The position numbers and the translations under genes were made by a program. A DNA stretch of 59,496 nucleotides from Rhodobacter sp. (GTDB lineage: Bacteria > Pseudomonadota > Alphaproteobacteria > Rhodobacterales > Rhodobacteraceae): contig JAIYDJ010000016.1 of the NCBI GenBank assembly GCA_027487575.1, forward strand, positions 107,868 to 167,363. The letters run 5' to 3'. Each line of letters starts with the position of its first letter. Position 1 is the first letter of the stretch. Shown here one piece after another: positions 55,822 through 59,496 of this stretch. Below the pieces are notes generated by a model. The model was not told the DNA's origin, searched no databases, and saw only the letters and a list, made by a program, of their open reading frames with translations.

Positions 55822-56316
55822 TCACAGGCTGCGCGGCGGCTCCGGGTCGGCGTGCAGGCGGCCGTCGGGAGTGAGCCGGTCCACCGCATCGGGCAGAACC
55901 GCACTGAGCCGGGACAGAAGTTCTGTGCGATCCAGCCCGGTTTTCTGCGACAGGTCGGCCAGGGTTTCCTCGTCGAGGACCTCTTCCAGATCGGTCGAGG
56001 ACAGGTCGCTGTTCGGACCGGTATCCACCCAGGTGCGGGCCTTTGCCGATTGGACGGGATTGGTGAACCGGGCCAAAAGTTCGGACAGGCCGCCCAGCAT
56101 GCCGCCGCCGGCACCGCCAGCGGCACCGCCCGCAAACATGCCGCGCAGGTTGTCGATCAAGCCCGGCGCGTTCGGATCGTCGTGGTCGGGCGACCGGGCC
56201 GCGTTGCCCTGCCCGCCGGCCCCGGCCAGCAGGTCGGATAGTTTGTCGCGGTTCTGATAACCCGCAACAGCCAGAAGCCCCAGAAGGGCCACCATCGAAG
56301 GGCTGCCTTTAGCCAT
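55822..56316 (-). CDS. YidB/DUF937-family protein
   Basis: A 164-residue protein. A short hydrophobic N-terminus (VALLGLLAVAGYQNRDKLSD) precedes a Gly-rich middle (GMFAGGAAGGAGGGMLGGL) and the family core at TWVDTGPNSDLSSTDLEEVL with DRTELLSRLSAVLPDAVDRL and TPDGRL. The function of YidB proteins is unknown; a structural or stress-related envelope role is often suggested. It is followed downstream by nothing on its strand and converges on clpB across a shared terminator. Confidence 0.85.
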   Translation of the reverse strand: MAKGSPSMVALLGLLAVAGYQNRDKLSDLLAGAGGQGNAARSPDHDDPNAPGLIDNLRGMFAGGAAGGAGGGMLGGLSELLARFTNPVQSAKARTWVDTGPNSDLSSTDLEEVLDEETLADLSQKTGLDRTELLSRLSAVLPDAVDRLTPDGRLHADPEPPRSL

Positions 56317-56342
56317 GGTCAATCTCCTTGTCAGAAGGGCGC

Positions 56343-56594
56343 TCAGGCCCGGCGCCGCAGAAAGCCGTAGATCATCAGGACAATGATCGCGCCAATGACC
56401 GCGCCGATAAGTCCGACTGGATCATTCTCGCCGTACCAGCCCATGGACTGACCGAGGAACGAGGCGACAAACGCGCCGATCACGCCCAGAAGCGTGGTCA
56501 GGATGAAACCCTGCGGTTCGTTGTTGCCGGGCATGATGAGCTTGGCGATGACGCCTGCCACGAAACCGATGATGATTGTCCAGATGATCCCCAA
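56343..56594 (-). CDS. GlsB/YeaQ/YmgE-family stress membrane protein
   Basis: An 83-residue membrane protein of the transglycosylase-associated (GlsB) family, with three helices: IIWTIIIGFVAGVIAKLIMP, LTTLLGVIGAFVASFLGQSM and PVGLIGAVIGAIIVLMIYGF. The start TTG at 56594 is preferred over ATG at 56642 because AAGGA lies about seven bases before it and it gives the normal family N-terminus GIIWTIIIG. Such proteins accumulate under envelope and acid stress in other bacteria; their mechanism is unknown. Confidence 0.85.
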   Translation of the reverse strand: MGIIWTIIIGFVAGVIAKLIMPGNNEPQGFILTTLLGVIGAFVASFLGQSMGWYGENDPVGLIGAVIGAIIVLMIYGFLRRRA

Positions 56595-56788
56595 AGCCGT
56601 TTCCTTTTGCGAAATACCGATGGTCTTGATCCGTTTTGCCATCAGCAGGGCTAACGCGGCGAAGGGGATGAAGTTCCCTTGCGGGGCGCGTGAACGCAAG
56701 GTCGGCAAGGGGGCAATGCGGTGCGCCTTGCGCAAACGAAACGGGGCGGGCCCGAAGACCCGCCCCGCCACTCCGATACCGGAAAAGA

Positions 56789-57274
56789 TCACATCGGCGG
56801 CAGGATCACCGTGTCGATGACATGGATCACACCGTTCGACGCTTCGATGTCGGCGGTCGAGATGACGGCGCCGTTGACCTTCGCACCGCCGTCGAGGGTG
56901 ATGGTCAGCTCGCCACCCTGTACCGAGGCGGCCTTCTGGCCTTCGGTCAGGTCGGTCGACATCACTTTGCCCGGAACGACGTGGTAGGTCAGGACGGCCA
57001 CGAGCTGGTCCTTGTTTTCCGGCTTCAGCAGGTCTTCGACAGTGCCAGCGGGCAGGGCTGCGAAGGCGGCATCGGTCGGTGCGAAGACAGTGAACGGGCC
57101 TTCACCCTTCAGCGTTTCCACCAGACCGGCGGCTTCGACTGCGGCGACCAGCGTGGTGAAGTTGCCCGCGCCGATAGCCGTATCGACGATGTCCTTCGAA
57201 TGGCTCTCGGCGAAGGCCGGGGCCGAAAACATCGCGACCGAGGCGGTCAGGGCGAGGAAGGTTCTGCGGATCAT
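56789..57274 (-). CDS. Secreted fasciclin (FAS1) domain protein
   Basis: A 161-residue protein with a Sec signal peptide ([20 protein letters not shown], cleaved near FAES) and a single FAS1 domain. The domain motifs are [54 protein letters not shown] and [18 protein letters not shown]1 proteins mediate adhesion or protein-protein contacts outside the cell. The start at 57274 gives the natural signal peptide; an in-frame ATG is at 57283. Confidence 0.93.
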   Translation of the reverse strand: MIRRTFLALTASVAMFSAPAFAESHSKDIVDTAIGAGNFTTLVAAVEAAGLVETLKGEGPFTVFAPTDAAFAALPAGTVEDLLKPENKDQLVAVLTYHVVPGKVMSTDLTEGQKAASVQGGELTITLDGGAKVNGAVISTADIEASNGVIHVIDTVILPPM

Positions 57275-57556
57275 GGGGGTCACTCCTGTTGATCATTGCC
57301 GTGTGGCAGAAGAACTACGCAGGTCAAAGGGCGTCGGTTTACTGTCAACTTTCCGACAGCACGCCTTGACCGGAGCGGGATGTAGGCCAAGCCCCCGCCC
57401 CCGGACATTTCCAGTCACGATTGGTTGACCCGATGTGACCTCGCGTCAGCGCAATCGGCGGTGTTTCAGTGATCTGGCGCAGATGTGACGCGGCTTGTTT
57501 TTGCGTTTGGCCCGGGTTCTGGCAATGTTGACCGATATCAGCAAAGGGCAAGACAG

Positions 57557-58465
57557 ATGAATTTCAAATCCGAGTTGCGTTGGTCGGACGTCACACCGAA
57601 AGCGGCCTTTCTAAACCGGCGGCAGATCATGGCAGGCGCAGGGGCGCTTGCGCTTGCCAGCCCGGCATACGCGCAGACGCCGCCGAGCCCCTATTCCACG
57701 GACGAGGCCCCCAATGCGCGGGAGGACATCACCGGATACAACAACTTTTACGAGTTCGGCTTTGACAAGGGTGATCCGGCGCGTCTTGCCGGTGACCTGA
57801 CGGTTTCCCCTTGGACGGTCGTGGTTGACGGGATGGTGGACAAGCCCGGCACATATGATCTGGGCGATCTGCTGGCGGGTCTGACGGTGGAGGAGCGCAT
57901 CTACCGGTTTCGCTGCGTCGAAGCGTGGTCGATGGTGATCCCGTGGAACGGCATTCAGCTTTCGTTCCTATTAGACAAGCTGGGCGTTCAGCCGGGTGCC
58001 AAGTTCGTGGCGTTCGAAACGCTGGTACGACCCGAGGAGATGCCGGGACAATCCAGCACCTTCATAGAATGGCCCTACCGCGAGGGCCTGCGGATCGACG
58101 AGGCGATGAACCCGCTGACCCTGATGGCGACCGGGCTTTACGGCGATCCGATGCCCAACCAGAACGGTGCCCCGATCCGGCTGGTGGTTCCGTGGAAGTA
58201 CGGCTTCAAGTCGATCAAGTCGATCGTGCGGATTTCGCTGGTGGACAAGATGCCGCCCACCACCTGGAACATGCTGCAGCCGAACGAATACGGTTTTTAC
58301 GCCAACGTGAACCCCGAGGTGGATCATCCAAGGTGGAGCCAGGCATCGGAACGTGTCGTCGGGTCCGGCCTGTTCGCGGGCCGCAAGCCGACCCTGCCGT
58401 TCAACGGATATGGCGATCAGGTCGCATCCTTGTACGCCGGTCAGGATCTGGCAAAGGACTTCTGA
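57557..58465 (+). CDS. msrP: MsrP, molybdenum-dependent methionine sulfoxide reductase
   Basis: MsrP repairs oxidised methionines in periplasmic proteins using electrons from MsrQ. The 302-residue protein has a Tat signal ([20 protein letters not shown]), the molybdenum-cofactor cysteine at about Cys120 in [15 protein letters not shown], and the pterin-binding [17 protein letters not shown]. The start at 57557 is upstream of a normal N-terminus. It is followed by msrQ with a one-base TGATG overlap. Confidence 0.94.
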   Translation: MNFKSELRWSDVTPKAAFLNRRQIMAGAGALALASPAYAQTPPSPYSTDEAPNAREDITGYNNFYEFGFDKGDPARLAGDLTVSPWTVVVDGMVDKPGTYDLGDLLAGLTVEERIYRFRCVEAWSMVIPWNGIQLSFLLDKLGVQPGAKFVAFETLVRPEEMPGQSSTFIEWPYREGLRIDEAMNPLTLMATGLYGDPMPNQNGAPIRLVVPWKYGFKSIKSIVRISLVDKMPPTTWNMLQPNEYGFYANVNPEVDHPRWSQASERVVGSGLFAGRKPTLPFNGYGDQVASLYAGQDLAKDF

Positions 58466-59079
58466 TGCAGCCGGTCGTCGATGTGGTCAATCGGGCGGGG
58501 CGCGCCCTGCCGACCTGGGTTGTCTATGCGGTGGGCGTCGTCCCCTTTGCCTGGCTCGTCTGGGCCGTGGCAACCGGCGGGCTGGGCCCCGATCCCGTCA
58601 AGGCGGTGGAACATCGCCTCGGCCTCTGGGCGCTGCAATTCCTGATCGCAGGGCTGGCGATCACGCCGCTTCGGCGTGTGGGGGTGCAGCTTCTTCGCCA
58701 TCGCAGGGCGCTGGGGCTGCTGGCATTCTTCTATGCCCTGATGCATTTCGTGACATGGGTCGTTCTCGACATGGCGCTGGACTGGGGGCAGATCGTATCG
58801 GCGCTGTGGAAGCGGCCTTACATCCTCATCGGATTCGCGGCGCTCTTGGCCATGGTGCCGATGGCCGCCACATCCACCAATGCCGCCATCCGGCGCATGG
58901 GGCCGCGCGCATGGGGCCGTTTGCACAAGCTGATGTATGCCGTCGTGGCCGCGGGGGCGCTGCATTTCCTGCTGCTGGTCAAGGTGATCTCGGCCGAACC
59001 GGTGATCTACGCCGCGATCGTGCTGGCACTTCTGGCGGTCCGCATGCTGCCCCGCAGACAGGCGATGCGAACCACCTGA
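58465..59079 (+). CDS. msrQ: MsrQ, heme-binding membrane subunit of the MsrPQ system
   Basis: A 204-residue integral membrane b-type cytochrome that passes electrons to MsrP. Five to six hydrophobic helices include FLIAGLAITPLRRVGVQLLR, ALGLLAFFYALMHFVTWVVL with a heme-ligand histidine, and AWGRLHKLMYAVVAAGALHF with two more. The start overlaps the msrP stop by one base. No other gene follows before the rrn leader. Confidence 0.93.
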   Translation: MQPVVDVVNRAGRALPTWVVYAVGVVPFAWLVWAVATGGLGPDPVKAVEHRLGLWALQFLIAGLAITPLRRVGVQLLRHRRALGLLAFFYALMHFVTWVVLDMALDWGQIVSALWKRPYILIGFAALLAMVPMAATSTNAAIRRMGPRAWGRLHKLMYAVVAAGALHFLLLVKVISAEPVIYAAIVLALLAVRMLPRRQAMRTT

Positions 59080-59208
59080 CGGAAAGGACCTTTGCGCAAC
59101 TTTGTTGCGAAACCGGGTGCTCTCTGGTGTCTGGCAGATTGCCAACCCCAAGATTTTGTAGCGAAATCGTCGGTTGCAAAAAATATGTGACGATCCGCAT
59201 TTTTCCTC

Positions 59209-59237
59209 TTGCGGGTCCGGGCCCGGCTCCGTAAATA
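59209..59237 (+). promoter_or_regulatory. Candidate rrn promoter
   Basis: TTGCGG at 59209-59214 and TAAATA at 59232-59237 are separated by 17 bases, upstream of a sequence that resembles a Rhodobacter rrn leader. The elements match sigma-70 spacing but the -10 is imperfect. Confidence 0.45.
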
Positions 59238-59376
59238 CCGCCTCACCGAAGCGGAACAGCGACGGTGACGGAAAGAAGCGGAAGCGAAAGCAGCCACGAC
59301 AGTCCGGAAAATCTGAAGACACGGCCTTCGAGGAAGCGCTAGAGATTAGCGCCCCTTGGAATTTTTGTCTTCACGA

Positions 59377-59496
59377 TCGCTCTTTGAAATTTTGAATGAC
59401 TGAAGGGATATGTGGGCGGTTTGGGCGCATCGGCGTTTGACTGTTTGCATATCGGCCAGGTAGGGGAGATACTGCGAGGTATCCGACCGATGATCC
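59377..59496 (+). other. Ribosomal RNA operon leader (boxA), 16S not reached
   Basis: GCTCTTTGAAATTTT at 59379-59393 resembles the boxA antitermination element of rrn operons. It is followed by GAAGGGATATGTGGGCGG, which I recall from Rhodobacter 16S leaders. The window ends before the mature 16S sequence, so the operon is inferred. The stretch 59080-59208 upstream shows no gene. Confidence 0.6.

Overview
The window looks like chromosomal DNA of a Rhodobacterales alphaproteobacterium (Rhodobacter/Paracoccaceae type). The reasons are high GC content, dense overlapping genes, the RegB-SenC-RegA-HvrA redox regulon cluster, the hemD-mic60-hemY and tsaE-amgK-murU-addB-addA-trxA arrangements, and an rrn leader of the type seen in this order. 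Most of the window is core genome: proteolysis and chaperones (hslVU, clpB), recombination (addAB), tRNA modification (tsaE, tsaD, mtaB), heme (hemD, hemY), lysine/peptidoglycan (dapF, amgK, murU), pyrimidines (pyrF), methyl cycle (ahcY), lipid synthesis (gpsA) and methionine sulfoxide repair (msrPQ).

Layout. 1-2.3 kb: hslU edge, a flavin-fold gene lodged between hslU and hslV, hslV, and a capsule-type protein. 2.3-12.7 kb: a long minus-strand block from a PAS protein through tsaE, amgK, murU, addB and addA to trxA. 12.8-15.9 kb: regB diverging from senC-regA-hvrA. 16-20.3 kb: HD hydrolase, zinc alcohol dehydrogenase, GT8 glycosyltransferase, then ahcY. 20.3-23.3 kb: an overlapping three-gene operon of a methyltransferase, a degenerate ATP-grasp-like protein and an intact ATP-grasp protein. 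23.7-30.4 kb: two translationally coupled genes encoding a 1449-aa exported MACPF/perforin-like protein and a 775-aa exported protein with PI3/PI4-kinase-like signature motifs. 30.5-33.2 kb: a radical SAM DNA-repair protein coupled to a DUF4130-UdgX fusion. 33.4-36.8 kb: four overlapping genes (acyl-CoA dehydrogenase-like, PIG-L deacetylase, methyltransferase, GT2 glycosyltransferase). 36.9-37.2 kb: tRNA-Thr plus decayed tRNA-like copies. 37.2-43.9 kb: hemY, mic60, hemD diverging from tsaD, gpsA, YciI and EVE genes. 44.1-44.4 kb: tRNA-Arg(CCU) interrupted by a 216-nt group I intron. 44.5-59.1 kb: LacI regulator, mtaB, dapF, tRNA-Lys, NYN protein, LLM oxidoreductase, pyrF, clpB, small envelope/stress genes, fasciclin and msrPQ. 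The right edge runs into a ribosomal RNA operon leader.

The best candidate for an undescribed system is the MACPF plus PI3/4-kinase-like pair at 23697-30370. Both proteins carry export signals, the genes share an ATGA stop/start, and the kinase-like protein has the lysine, DRHxxN and IDxD positions expected of a working phosphotransferase outside the cytoplasm. Other notable items are the self-splicing intron in tRNA-Arg, the UdgX cross-linking glycosylase linked to a radical SAM enzyme, the Nod-factor-like enzyme combination at 33.4-36.8 kb, and the ATP-grasp duplication.
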